Program-made: the position numbers and the translations under genes
Part shown: piece by piece, positions 1 through 7,681 of the stretch
Layout of the letters: each line of letters begins with the position of its first letter
Numbering within the stretch: position 1 is the first letter of the stretch
DNA from: Aquitalea aquatica
GTDB taxonomy: Bacteria > Pseudomonadota > Gammaproteobacteria > Burkholderiales > Chromobacteriaceae
NCBI RefSeq assembly: GCF_013911085.1
Contig: NZ_JACERN010000006.1
Coordinates: 120,355 to 184,354, forward strand
DNA length: 64,000 nt
Direction of reading: 5' to 3'
Notes under the pieces: generated by a model
Told to the model about the DNA's origin: nothing
The model's database searches: none
Seen by the model: only the letters and a program-made list of their open reading frames with translations

Positions 1-915
1 TCTGCCCGGCTGAAAATGCGCCATCTGATCCTGCTGCTGAACATCCAGCAGCATGGCTCGCTGACGCGGGTGGCCGAACAGATGGCCAGTAGCCAGCCGG
101 CCATTACCAATGCCCTGTCCGAGCTGGAGGGCATGTTTGGCGGTGCGCTGTTTGACCGCTCGACACGCGGCATGGCCCCCACCTCGCTGGGCAAGCTGGT
201 GCTGGCCCGCGCCCAGGCCATGCTGCACGATCTGGACCATCTGGTGCGCGACATGGCCACCGCGGCTGCCGGCTATAGCGCTCATCTGCACGTTGGTGTT
301 ATTCCCTTCATTCCGGGGCGGCTGTTGTCGGCCGCCATCGGCCACACCTTGCCGGAAGGCCAGGGGGGCATGACGGTGACGCTGCATGAGGGCACCAGCG
401 ACCAGCTCTTGCCACGGCTGCAGGATCACAGCCTGGACATCGTGATTGGCCGTGCCTCGTCGGCGGTGGATCTGCAACAGCTGGAGTTCGAAGTGCTGTA
501 CCGGCAACAGCCACGGTTGATTGCCAGCCGGCGGCTGGCGGCGCAACTGGGGCGGGTGCGGCTGGACTGGAGCCGGCTGGTGGCACTGGACTGGATTCTG
601 GGGGCACCCAATACGCCGATGCGTGAGCAGGTGACGGATATCTTCCTGGCGGCTGGCGTCGCCCCGCCAGTGCCCATTGTGGAGAGTTATTCGTCCAAGC
701 TGATCGGCGAGATGATTGTCGCCAGCGAACGGGCAGTGTCCATCGTGCCGGCTGATATTGCCGAAGAGCTGGTGCGCACGGCCGGCCTGTCCATCGTGCC
801 CTATTCATTTGACTGGACGCTGCCGCCGATTGCCATGTTTACCCGCGCCGGCGGTGCGCGGCATACCGTGGCGCTGTTCTGTGCCGCCTTGCGCGGCTTG
901 TGTCAGGAGGCCTGA
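1..915 (+). CDS. LysR-family transcriptional regulator, 5' end cut by window edge
   Basis: DNA-binding regulator. The N-terminal winged helix-turn-helix (about residues 1-65 from the ATG at 16) reads RHLILLLNIQQHGSLTRVAEQM then SQPAITNALSELE, the classic LysR pattern. An effector-binding domain follows to the stop. From the ATG at 16 the protein is 299 aa, close to the normal LysR length. However, the frame is open upstream to base 1 (codons for S-A-R-L-K), and LysR proteins of this group usually begin with such an RLKxRHL stretch, so the true start probably lies just outside the window. It converges on the photolyase operon with a gap of only about 20 bases. Its target genes are not visible here. 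Family assignment is secure; function is unknown. Confidence 0.85.
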   Translation, partial: SARLKMRHLILLLNIQQHGSLTRVAEQMASSQPAITNALSELEGMFGGALFDRSTRGMAPTSLGKLVLARAQAMLHDLDHLVRDMATAAAGYSAHLHVGVIPFIPGRLLSAAIGHTLPEGQGGMTVTLHEGTSDQLLPRLQDHSLDIVIGRASSAVDLQQLEFEVLYRQQPRLIASRRLAAQLGRVRLDWSRLVALDWILGAPNTPMREQVTDIFLAAGVAPPVPIVESYSSKLIGEMIVASERAVSIVPADIAEELVRTAGLSIVPYSFDWTLPPIAMFTRAGGARHTVALFCAALRGLCQEA

Positions 916-934
916 CTACCTTGCTGCGCGCCGC

Positions 935-2482
935 TTAGTCCGCGGCTGGCTCCGCGTCCAGCGCTAATGCCAGCTGTACCGTGGCCGCAGGCTTGGCGCT
1001 GCCGCCGGCACGTGCTAGTTGCTTGCGCGAGCCATGCTTGTGCAGGATGGCCTGCTTGCCGGCCCGTACCGCCTGTTCATTGCGGCGGGCATGCAGGTGC
1101 TGGCGGGCCAGCCGGGCGGCGCTTTCCAGCTCCACCAGTGGTTGCACCAGCGCGTATTCGCCTTCCAGCCCGTGCTGCCGGCACAGATCGTCCGGCATTT
1201 TCCACGGCTGGAACAGCCAGCTGTCCGGTACCCGGCGCATGGCGGGCAGCCATTGCCGCACAAAGCGCCCTTGCGGGTCGTGATCCATGGCCTGCTTGAC
1301 CGGATTGTAGACGCGGGTGGTATTGATGCCGGTAGTGCCGGCCTGCATTTGCAGCTGGCTCCAGTGAATACCCGGCTCGTAATCGAGAAAACAGCGCGCC
1401 AGCCATAGCCCCACTGGCCGCCAGTGCAGCCAGAGCGGGTAGGCCGCCACCGAAACCAGCATGGCGCGCATGCGGAAATTTAGCCAGCCGGTGTGACGGA
1501 GCATGGCCACGCAGGCATCCACCAGCGGCCAGCCGGTGCGGCCGTCCATCAGTGCCTGCAGCCGTGCGGCGTCGACTTCCTCCTCCCGCAGTCCGTCGTA
1601 GCCAGGGTGCAGATTGCGCCATTCGATGGCGGGTTCGGATTCCAGCTTCTGCAAGAAATGGCAGTGCCAGTGCAGGCGGCTGATGAAGGCTTGCAGCCCT
1701 TTGCGCTGGCGCGTGTTTTCTGCCGGTAATTGCGCCAGCCGGCGGCGGGTGCTCTGCACGATTTCACGCAGGCTGAGGCAGCCCATGGCCAGATAGGGCG
1801 ACAGCCGCGAACAGGCGCTGGGTGCAGACAGCGGCGAGGAGATACCGCCCCGGTAGTGCGCGCTGCGCGTAGCGAGAAAATCCTGCAACACGGCAATGGC
1901 GCGGCGGCGACCGCCACGCTGGCGTTGTGGCGGGTCGAAAGGGTAGATGCCCAGTTGCTCGGGCGATGGCGTGGTATCACTGGCTAGCGGAGCAGGCCAG
2001 GCTTGCATTGGCGGTACCGGCAGGCAGGGGGCGCTGACCAGTTGCTCCCAGCGTGCCGCCCAGCCATCGCGCGAGGCGAGGCGGCGGATGACACCGCTTT
2101 GGCGGAATTCCTGCCAGGGCAGTCCATGGCTGCGGCACCAGCTGGCGACGGCCAGATCGCGCTGGTAGGTGAAGTGATTGCCGGTTTCCTCATGCGCATA
2201 CAGCGCCCGGAACGGGCTGGCCTGATACAGCTGTTGCAGTACGGTGCAGGCCTCGCCCACTTTCACCAGCAGTGTCATGCCGCGCTGCTGCAGTGATTGG
2301 CGCAGGTCGTGCAGGCATTCCAGTAAAAAGCAGTAATGTTGGCTGGACAGATCGGGCTGCTGCCACAGCTGTGGCTCGATGATGTACAGGCACAGCAGCG
2401 GTCCCTGTGCGCTGGCGGCACACAGGGCCGCATGGTCGTGCAGGCGCAGGTCGCGCTTGAACCAGACCACACCGTAACTCAT
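935..2482 (-). CDS. Photolyase/cryptochrome-family flavoprotein
   Basis: 515 aa. The N-terminal photolyase alpha/beta domain starts VVWFKRDLRLHDHAAL. The C-terminal FAD-binding helical domain contains SRLSPYLAMGCLS, GRTGWPLVDACVAMLRHTGW and RVYNPVKQ. The family repairs UV pyrimidine dimers with blue light or acts as a photoreceptor. In the active-site region the usual WQWxAxTGTDAxPYFRIFNP-like stretch is replaced by HWSQLQMQAGTTGINTTRVYNP, so it belongs to a divergent bacterial subgroup rather than the classical PhrB (CPD class I) group. Repair specificity is therefore uncertain. It is the last gene of the minus-strand operon that begins near 9755. It lies 40 bases after the Trp-rich small protein and is the second photolyase in that operon. 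Confidence 0.9.
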   Translation of the reverse strand: MSYGVVWFKRDLRLHDHAALCAASAQGPLLCLYIIEPQLWQQPDLSSQHYCFLLECLHDLRQSLQQRGMTLLVKVGEACTVLQQLYQASPFRALYAHEETGNHFTYQRDLAVASWCRSHGLPWQEFRQSGVIRRLASRDGWAARWEQLVSAPCLPVPPMQAWPAPLASDTTPSPEQLGIYPFDPPQRQRGGRRRAIAVLQDFLATRSAHYRGGISSPLSAPSACSRLSPYLAMGCLSLREIVQSTRRRLAQLPAENTRQRKGLQAFISRLHWHCHFLQKLESEPAIEWRNLHPGYDGLREEEVDAARLQALMDGRTGWPLVDACVAMLRHTGWLNFRMRAMLVSVAAYPLWLHWRPVGLWLARCFLDYEPGIHWSQLQMQAGTTGINTTRVYNPVKQAMDHDPQGRFVRQWLPAMRRVPDSWLFQPWKMPDDLCRQHGLEGEYALVQPLVELESAARLARQHLHARRNEQAVRAGKQAILHKHGSRKQLARAGGSAKPAATVQLALALDAEPAAD

Positions 2483-2522
2483 GGCAAGTTATCCCGGAGC
2501 GCTGCCGGCGGAAGCTGGCGGC

Positions 2523-2747
2523 TCAATGCCAGCCCTGCCGCCACACGGCGGTATCGGTCAGCGTTTGCCAGGCGATGATGCGGCTGTGCCGGCTGTATAC
2601 CGCCTCCAGCTCCACTTCGCGGATGCCTTGCGCCGGGTCTTCCGGCTCGATCAGCCGCACCACGATGAAGTGTTTTTCCTTGTTGCGCGGCTGCACGGCC
2701 GTCCACTTGCTCAGCAGCAACTTGCGCGGGTTCAGTCGTACCGTCAT
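2523..2747 (-). CDS. TIGR02450-type Trp-rich small protein
   Basis: 74 aa from the ATG at 2747. An upstream in-frame ATG at 2819 would run through a hairpin-forming spacer and is less likely; an AAGG lies about 12 bases before the chosen start. The pattern MTVRLNPRKLLLSKWTAV, KEKHFIVVRL, VELEAVYSR and a terminal WRQGW matches the small tryptophan-rich family TIGR02450, which recurs beside photolyase genes. The biochemical role is unknown. It sits between the lipocalin and the terminal photolyase gene on the same strand, which supports a role in the same light or oxidative-stress response. Confidence 0.8.
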   Translation of the reverse strand: MTVRLNPRKLLLSKWTAVQPRNKEKHFIVVRLIEPEDPAQGIREVELEAVYSRHSRIIAWQTLTDTAVWRQGWH

Positions 2748-2775
2748 GAGCTGTTTACCTTGATTATCCTTGGAG

Positions 2776-2844
2776 CCGCTAACAAAACCTCGCAGAGAAT
2801 CCCAGCCAGGGCGGTGCAAGGCAGGAGCGGGGTTTTGTTGTCGG
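2776..2844. repeat. Imperfect inverted repeat in the lipocalin/Trp-rich spacer
   Basis: Two 18-nt arms (2776-2793 and 2827-2844) match at 15 of 18 positions in inverted orientation and share a perfect 9-bp core, AACAAAACC/GGTTTTGTT. They enclose 33 bases. The repeat starts 3 bases after the lipocalin stop and ends about 28 bases before the Trp-rich start. It could be an intra-operon mRNA hairpin (processing or partial termination) or a small mobile-repeat remnant. No T-tract marks it as a standard terminator. Confidence 0.55.
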
Positions 2845-2847
2845 GTC

Positions 2848-3390
2848 TTACTGGCCGGCTGCGCTTTGCTTTACCCAGATCAGGCTGGCGGTATCAAAGC
2901 CCAGGCTGGCGGCCTGACGCAGCAGCGGCTGGGTCACGGCCTGCGGCAGCTGCTTGTCGCGTGCCAGTATCCACAGATAGTCGCGGTCGTTACCGGCCAC
3001 CATGGCCCATTGATAGTCCGGGTCCAGCGCTACCACATGGTAGCCGCCGTAGAAGGGGCCGAAGAAGGACACTTTCAAGGACGCCACATGGCTGTCGCCA
3101 TTGAACAGCGCCCGGCCCTGAGCCTCTTTCCAGCTGGCGCTGGACTGGTCGTAGCCACGGTTGACGACCTTGATGCTGCCATCGGCATTGAGCGAGTAAG
3201 TGGCGCTGACCTCGCTCAGACCACGCTCGAAGCGGTTGTCCAGCCGGGCGATTTCATGCCACTGGCCGCTATAGCGCGTCAGCTCGAAGCCGCTTACCGG
3301 CTGGATGCCCGGTGGCGGCAGGGTGGAGCAGGCGGCCAGTAGCAGGGTGCTGGCCAGCAGCAGGATCAGGGAGAGGGAATATCGCTTCAT
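2848..3390 (-). CDS. blc: Outer-membrane lipocalin (Blc-like lipoprotein)
   Basis: 180 aa. A lipoprotein signal peptide with lipobox LLAAC places the acylated cysteine near residue 21. The lipocalin domain follows with the family signature YSGQWHEIARLDNRFERGL, then GPFYGGYHVVALDPDYQWAMV and the DRDYLWILAR strand. Blc proteins bind lysophospholipids or damaged lipids at the outer membrane. It lies about 27 bases after the FeS photolyase on the same strand. A lipid-binding lipoprotein in an operon with a CFA-synthase-like enzyme and photolyases suggests handling of photo-oxidised membrane lipid. The family assignment is strong; the specific ligand is inference. Confidence 0.92.
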   Translation of the reverse strand: MKRYSLSLILLLASTLLLAACSTLPPPGIQPVSGFELTRYSGQWHEIARLDNRFERGLSEVSATYSLNADGSIKVVNRGYDQSSASWKEAQGRALFNGDSHVASLKVSFFGPFYGGYHVVALDPDYQWAMVAGNDRDYLWILARDKQLPQAVTQPLLRQAASLGFDTASLIWVKQSAAGQ

Positions 3391-3416
3391 GGTGTGGCTT
3401 CCTTGTGGTATCAGGC

Positions 3417-4973
3417 TTACAGGGTGTCCAGCCGCTGACGGATGGCATGGGCGGTCGTGGTAATGGCGGTGCTTTCCGCTGCGTCCATCTGCTGTAGCTG
3501 GCGATAGACCAGCGCCAGTCGGGGATTGCCCGCCAGGGTGGCGGCATTACGCTGGAAAAAATCCCAGTACAGGGCGTTGAACGGGCAGGCGTCATCGCCG
3601 TGACGCTGTTCGCGCCGGTAGCGGCAGTCGCCGCAATAATTGCTCATGCGCTGTATATAGGCACTGCCGGAGACATAAGGCTTGCTGGCCAGCAGGCCGC
3701 CATCGGCAAACTGGCTCATGCCCAGGGTATTGGGCAGCTCCACCCATTCGAAGGCATCGATGTAAATGCCCAGATACCATTCATGCAGGGCCTGTGGTGA
3801 CAGGCCGGCCAGCAGGGCGAAATTGCCGATGACCATCAGCCGCTGGATGTGGTGGGCGTAGGCATCGCGCAGCGACTGGCCGATGGCCTGGGCCAGGCAG
3901 TGCATGCCGGTGTCGCCGCTCCAGAACCAGTGCGGCAGTGGCTGCTGGTGGTCGAAGTGATTGCTGCTGGCATAGCCGGGCATGCGCGCCCAGTAAACGC
4001 CGCGCACATATTCGCGCCAGCCCAGAATCTGGCGGATGAAGCCTTCCGCTGCGGCCAGCGGCACCTTGCTCTCTTGCCAGGCGGCAGCGGCAGCGTGGAC
4101 CACCTCCAGCGGCGACAGCATCTTGGTGTTGAGAGCAAAGGACAGCAGCGAATGAAACAGCCGTGGCTGTTCGCTGTGCATGGCGTCCTGATAGTCGCCG
4201 AAGCAGGGCAGGCCGTGCTGGATGAAATGCTGCAGCAAGGCCAGGGCCTCCTCGCGGTGCAGTGGCCAGCGTAGCTGCGCGGCACAGGGCTGACCCAGCG
4301 CGGCCACGCCGGCATCCTGCAGCATCTGCCACAGCGCGCTGTGATCGTGGCTGGGGCGTGCATCGGCCAACGGCGCGGGGCTGCCGCGCCACGGCTTGCG
4401 ATTGTCCTGGTCGAAATTCCATTTGCCGCCGGCCGGGCCGCCACGCTCATCCAGCAGCACGCCATATTGCTTGCGCATGTGGCGGTAGAAGGTTTCCATG
4501 CGCCAGCTGGCCTTGCCGGCAAACAGCTGGCTGGCAGCCAGCCGTGGGGCGAGGAAGTGCTCGCTGTCCACCGCCTGACACACCACGGTCTGCCGCGCTG
4601 CCCAGGCTTGCAGTTGCTGGTCCAGCCGCCATTCATCCGGATATTGCCAGCTGAAATGGCTGGCGGCGTAGTGCTGTAGCAGGGCATCCAGATTGGCTTC
4701 CAGCGTGCCCCGATTGGACGGGTGATCGAGTGCGACATAGCGCACGCGGTGGCCGGCGGCTTTCAGGCGGGCGGCGAAGTGGCGCATGGCGGCCAGTACC
4801 GCCAGCAGCTTTTGCGCATGATGGCGCACGTAGTCGGTTTCCTGGCGCAGCTCCAGCATCAGGTAAACCACATGGTCATCCACGCGGGAAAACCAGCTGT
4901 GCCGGGGGTTGAGCTGGTCGCCCAGAATCAGTCGCAGCTCCTTACATCGGCGGCTCCGCCGGGCTGGCTGCAT
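3417..4973 (-). CDS. phrB: FeS-containing bacterial photolyase/cryptochrome (FeS-BCP, PhrB type)
   Basis: 518 aa from the ATG at 4973. A longer frame to 5093 would overlap the DUF2256 gene with non-family residues, and family members start shortly before LRLILGDQLN. Domains: N-terminal LRLILGDQLNPRHSWF; central GKWNFDQDNR; C-terminal FAD domain with QILGWREYVRGVYWARMPGYASSNHF and FADGGLLASKPYVSGSAYIQRMS. Four cysteines, Cys359, Cys447, Cys450 and Cys463 (GMHCL, NYCGDC, DDACPFN), match the 4Fe-4S ligand pattern of the FeS-BCP family, which includes bacterial (6-4) photolyases. It probably repairs (6-4) photoproducts or signals light. It follows DUF2256, its usual neighbour. Confidence 0.9.
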   Translation of the reverse strand: MQPARRSRRCKELRLILGDQLNPRHSWFSRVDDHVVYLMLELRQETDYVRHHAQKLLAVLAAMRHFAARLKAAGHRVRYVALDHPSNRGTLEANLDALLQHYAASHFSWQYPDEWRLDQQLQAWAARQTVVCQAVDSEHFLAPRLAASQLFAGKASWRMETFYRHMRKQYGVLLDERGGPAGGKWNFDQDNRKPWRGSPAPLADARPSHDHSALWQMLQDAGVAALGQPCAAQLRWPLHREEALALLQHFIQHGLPCFGDYQDAMHSEQPRLFHSLLSFALNTKMLSPLEVVHAAAAAWQESKVPLAAAEGFIRQILGWREYVRGVYWARMPGYASSNHFDHQQPLPHWFWSGDTGMHCLAQAIGQSLRDAYAHHIQRLMVIGNFALLAGLSPQALHEWYLGIYIDAFEWVELPNTLGMSQFADGGLLASKPYVSGSAYIQRMSNYCGDCRYRREQRHGDDACPFNALYWDFFQRNAATLAGNPRLALVYRQLQQMDAAESTAITTTAHAIRQRLDTL

Positions 4974-5032
4974 GGTGCTCAGCGGTAGGTGCAAGAGGGA
5001 GTGACATGGTGGCAGGGTATGGTTTTGCTGGT

Positions 5033-5179
5033 TCAATGCTGTCGGCGGCAGCGCTCGGAGCAGAATTGCACCTGTTCCCAGCAGCGCGCCCATTTGCGCC
5101 GCCAGCTCATTGGCTTGCCGCAGCCACGGCAGGGCTTGGAGGGCAGTGCCTGCTTGTTGCCCTTGAAACCGGCTTTCAT
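5033..5179 (-). CDS. DUF2256 zinc-ribbon-like small protein
   Basis: 48 aa, starting MKAGFKGNKQALPSKPC and continuing CRGCGKPMSWRRKWARCWEQVQFCSERCR, a close match to DUF2256. Cysteines in C-x2-C and C-x3-C spacing suggest a metal-binding knuckle. The ATG at 5179 overlaps the stop of the NTF2-like gene by four bases (ATGA, 5176-5179), indicating translational coupling. A much longer frame runs through here to 5584, but its N-terminal part is an antisense/overlap shadow. DUF2256 genes typically sit beside FeS photolyases. Function is unknown. Confidence 0.85.
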   Translation of the reverse strand: MKAGFKGNKQALPSKPCRGCGKPMSWRRKWARCWEQVQFCSERCRRQH

Positions 5180-5682
5180 GCCGGGCGGTCCTCGTCGCAT
5201 ACCGACAGCAGCCGGCGCAGCAGCCGCAGCGGTGCGCCGATCAAGGGCAGCTTGTGCAGCAGTTCTTCGGCCGAATCCCAATAGTCGCGGTGCAGGATGA
5301 GTAGGCCATCCTCGTTGAAACGCAGATGGCTGCCACCGTGCAGGCAGTAATCCTTGCCGCGCAGGCGGAAATGAAAGTCCCAGCTGAGGAAAGCCTGCTG
5401 GCCATCCAGCAATTGCTCCAGCACCACGAAGCGCGGCTGCTCCAGCTTGCGGAACATGTGCTCGAAAATCAGCCTGACCCCTGCGCGGCTGTGCACCGTA
5501 TTGAAGGGGTCCTTGAAGCTGACCGTGGCGGCGTAATACAGCGGCAGCTGTTCCAGGCTGTGTGGGGTGAGCTGGCTGTACCACCCCACCAGTGCGGACA
5601 GCTGCGCTCTCAGTGCCGCGCCAGCCGGCGCAGCAGCGGCAGCCGCAGGCGATAGGGCAGCAGTCTGAGCAGTTTTATCCAT
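5176..5682 (-). CDS. NTF2-like (SnoaL/ketosteroid-isomerase fold) protein
   Basis: 168 aa. After an Ala-rich N-terminus (about residues 8-27) comes an NTF2-like alpha+beta barrel: LVGWYSQLTPHSLEQLPLYY, VSFKDPFNTVHSRAGVRLIFEHMFRKL, FLSWDFHFRLRGKDYCLHGGSHLRF and DYWDSAEELLHKLPLIG. NTF2-fold proteins bind small hydrophobic ligands or catalyse isomerisation and hydration. Proteins of this type recur in photolyase/CFA operons, but the substrate is unknown. The ATG at 5682 has an AGG about 11 bases upstream and lies 73 bases inside the end of the SDR gene. No later ATG restores the fold. Its stop overlaps the DUF2256 start. Confidence 0.75.
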   Translation of the reverse strand: MDKTAQTAALSPAAAAAAPAGAALRAQLSALVGWYSQLTPHSLEQLPLYYAATVSFKDPFNTVHSRAGVRLIFEHMFRKLEQPRFVVLEQLLDGQQAFLSWDFHFRLRGKDYCLHGGSHLRFNEDGLLILHRDYWDSAEELLHKLPLIGAPLRLLRRLLSVCDEDRPA

Positions 5683-6395
5683 GTGGTGAACCTGAAAGGA
5701 AAGTGGATTTCAAAACAGCCGCGCTCCAGCCCGCGCACGATATGCGCCGCCGCTTGGCTGGTGTTCAGCAAGGCCGGCATGGTGAAGTCGTTGCGGGCAG
5801 TGAGCCGGGTGGCGACAAAGCCGGGGTTGATCAGGTAAACGGCGATGCCATGCTGGCGCAATTCCGCGTGCAACAACTCGGCCAGATTGATCAGCGCCGC
5901 CTTGCCCGGCCCATAAACGCAGGCACCGGGCAAACCGACATAGCCGGCCACGCTGGCCACCAGCGCGATGCCGCCGCCGTGGCGGGCCATCAGTGCCGGC
6001 AGGATGGTTTCCAGCCCGAAATAAACCCCGGCCAGATTGGTGCTCAGGGTATGGCTGACCGAGTCGGCACGGATGTCCCAGCTATGCTCCGGGCGATAGT
6101 CTGCCGCGCAGAACACCACCAGGTCAGGCAGGGCCTGGCGGGCTTCCAGCTCGGCCCAGGCTTGCTGCCAGGCTGCCGGCTGGCTGACCTCCAGCGGCAG
6201 GACGATGGCGGCGGCATGGGTGGCGGCAACCTGCTGCAGGGCAGCCTGGTTGCGCGCCGACAGGATCACCTGCGCGCCCTGTTGCAGCAGCTGGCTGGCC
6301 ACCGCCGCGCCAATGCCGCTGGAGGCACCGATAATCCACACCCGCCGCTGGCGCCAGCTGGCGATGCGGGGGTTGGGCGGGGGTAGCAACATCAT
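5610..6395 (-). CDS. Short-chain dehydrogenase/reductase
   Basis: 261 aa Rossmann-fold oxidoreductase. The nucleotide-binding motif IIGASSGIGAAVASQLL is near residues 21-37. LSTNLAGVYFG holds the structural Asn. The catalytic set is the Ser of VASVAGYVGLPG and the Y-x3-K of VYGPGKAAL. NPGFVATRLT follows the active site. NAD(P)-dependent oxidation or reduction of an alcohol/ketone, substrate unknown. A basic, hydrophobic C-terminus (WIKLLRLLPYRLRLPLLRRL) suggests membrane association. In this operon, between a CFA-synthase-like enzyme and an NTF2-like protein, a lipid substrate is the natural guess. Confidence 0.88.
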   Translation of the reverse strand: MMLLPPPNPRIASWRQRRVWIIGASSGIGAAVASQLLQQGAQVILSARNQAALQQVAATHAAAIVLPLEVSQPAAWQQAWAELEARQALPDLVVFCAADYRPEHSWDIRADSVSHTLSTNLAGVYFGLETILPALMARHGGGIALVASVAGYVGLPGACVYGPGKAALINLAELLHAELRQHGIAVYLINPGFVATRLTARNDFTMPALLNTSQAAAHIVRGLERGCFEIHFPFRFTTWIKLLRLLPYRLRLPLLRRLARH

Positions 6396-6472
6396 GGCTT
6401 ACTCCTGGTAACAGCGCGTGGCACTGGCTGCCGGTGGTAGGGTGGCGTGCTGGTCGGTGCTGAGCCGGTTGT

Positions 6473-7681
6473 TCATGCCGGGCGGTCTTGCAGCAGAAAC
6501 TGGCTGACCCCGATGCGTCCTTCGTCGAAACCCGCCTCGCAATAGCACAGGTACAGCCGCCACAGGCGGATGAAGGCTTCGTCAAAGCCCTGTTGGCGCA
6601 CGCTGTCCAGCGTATTCTCGAAGGCCTGCCGCCAGCGGCGCAGGGTCTCCGCATAGTCCGGGCCAAAGTCCAGCCGCTGGCTGGTGTGCAGGCCGGCGGC
6701 GCTGGCGGTCTGGCTGAAGCGGGCGGGGCTGGGCAGCATGCCGCCAGGAAAAATGAACTGCTGGATGAAGTCGCTCTTGGCGCGGTAGCGTTCGAAATAG
6801 GCGTCGGCGATGGTGATGCTCTGGATCAGTGCCTGCCCACCCGGGTGCAGCAAGCGACGCACCGTGCGGAAATATTGCGGCCAATAGGCTTCGCCCACCG
6901 CTTCGAACATTTCGATGGACACCACCGCGTCGTACTGGCCGTCCAGGTCGCGGTAGTCGCGCAATTCCAGTTGCGCCAGAGGCTGGCCGGCCAGGCGCTG
7001 GCGCGCCAGTTCAAGTTGGGCCGGTGAAATGGTGATGCCATGCACCGCGATGCCGGCGCGGCTGGCGTGTTCGGCAAACCCGCCCCAGCCGCAGCCGATT
7101 TCCAGCACCCGCATGCCCGGCTGCAAACCCAGCGTGTCGCAGATGCGCTGGTACTTGGCCTGTTGAGCCTGTTGCAGCGACTGCGTGTAGTCGCCGTTGA
7201 ACCAGGCGCTGGAGTAGGTCCAGGACGGGTCCAGCCACAGGCGGTAAAAATCATTGCCCAGATCATAGTGGGCGTGGATGTTGCGGCGGCTGCCACGACG
7301 GCTATTGCGCCGCAGCAGGTGCTTCAGCCGGTACCACCATCGCGCCGGCAGGCTGCCGGACAGCGCCGGCGGCACGGCGTGTTCGTTGCGCAGGGCCAGC
7401 CGTAGCAGGGCGGTCAGCTCCGGGCTGTCCAGCAGCCCGTCGCGATAGGCTTCGGCAAAGCCGATGTCGCCGGCAGTCAGCAGCTTGCGGCAGCCCGCCC
7501 AGTCATGGATATGCAATTCGGCATTCACGCTGTGCTGCGGCTGGCCGAACCACAGCGCATGGCCGGCCGGTGTCAGCAAGCGCAAGCCCCCGCTCTGTAA
7601 GCGTTGCAGGCGCGACAACAACAGGCGGGCGCTGGGCGGCAGGGAGGGCGGCAGTTTGTCCAGGGTGTGGGTGATGCTCAT
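6473..7681 (-). CDS. Cyclopropane-fatty-acyl-phospholipid synthase-family methyltransferase
   Basis: 402 aa from the ATG at 7681, whose ATGA overlaps the DUF1365 stop by four bases. A longer frame to 7759 would sit inside the preceding gene. An N-terminal lipid-binding-like region is followed by IHAHYDLGNDFYRLWLDPSWTYSSAWF and the SAM site VLEIGCGWGGFAEHASR, then VSIEMFEAVGEAYWPQYFRTV, all typical of COG2230/CFA synthases. The family transfers a methyl(ene) group from SAM to the double bond of membrane phospholipid acyl chains. Companion flavin oxidase, DUF1365 and SDR genes suggest further modification of the acyl chain. The exact product is not determinable from sequence. Confidence 0.92.
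   Translation of the reverse strand: MSITHTLDKLPPSLPPSARLLLSRLQRLQSGGLRLLTPAGHALWFGQPQHSVNAELHIHDWAGCRKLLTAGDIGFAEAYRDGLLDSPELTALLRLALRNEHAVPPALSGSLPARWWYRLKHLLRRNSRRGSRRNIHAHYDLGNDFYRLWLDPSWTYSSAWFNGDYTQSLQQAQQAKYQRICDTLGLQPGMRVLEIGCGWGGFAEHASRAGIAVHGITISPAQLELARQRLAGQPLAQLELRDYRDLDGQYDAVVSIEMFEAVGEAYWPQYFRTVRRLLHPGGQALIQSITIADAYFERYRAKSDFIQQFIFPGGMLPSPARFSQTASAAGLHTSQRLDFGPDYAETLRRWRQAFENTLDSVRQQGFDEAFIRLWRLYLCYCEAGFDEGRIGVSQFLLQDRPA

Noticed and set aside
4974..5093. 40-residue N-terminal extension of the FeS photolyase
   Set aside because: It overlaps the DUF2256 gene, shows no similarity to family N-termini, and the ATG at 4973 fits the expected start.
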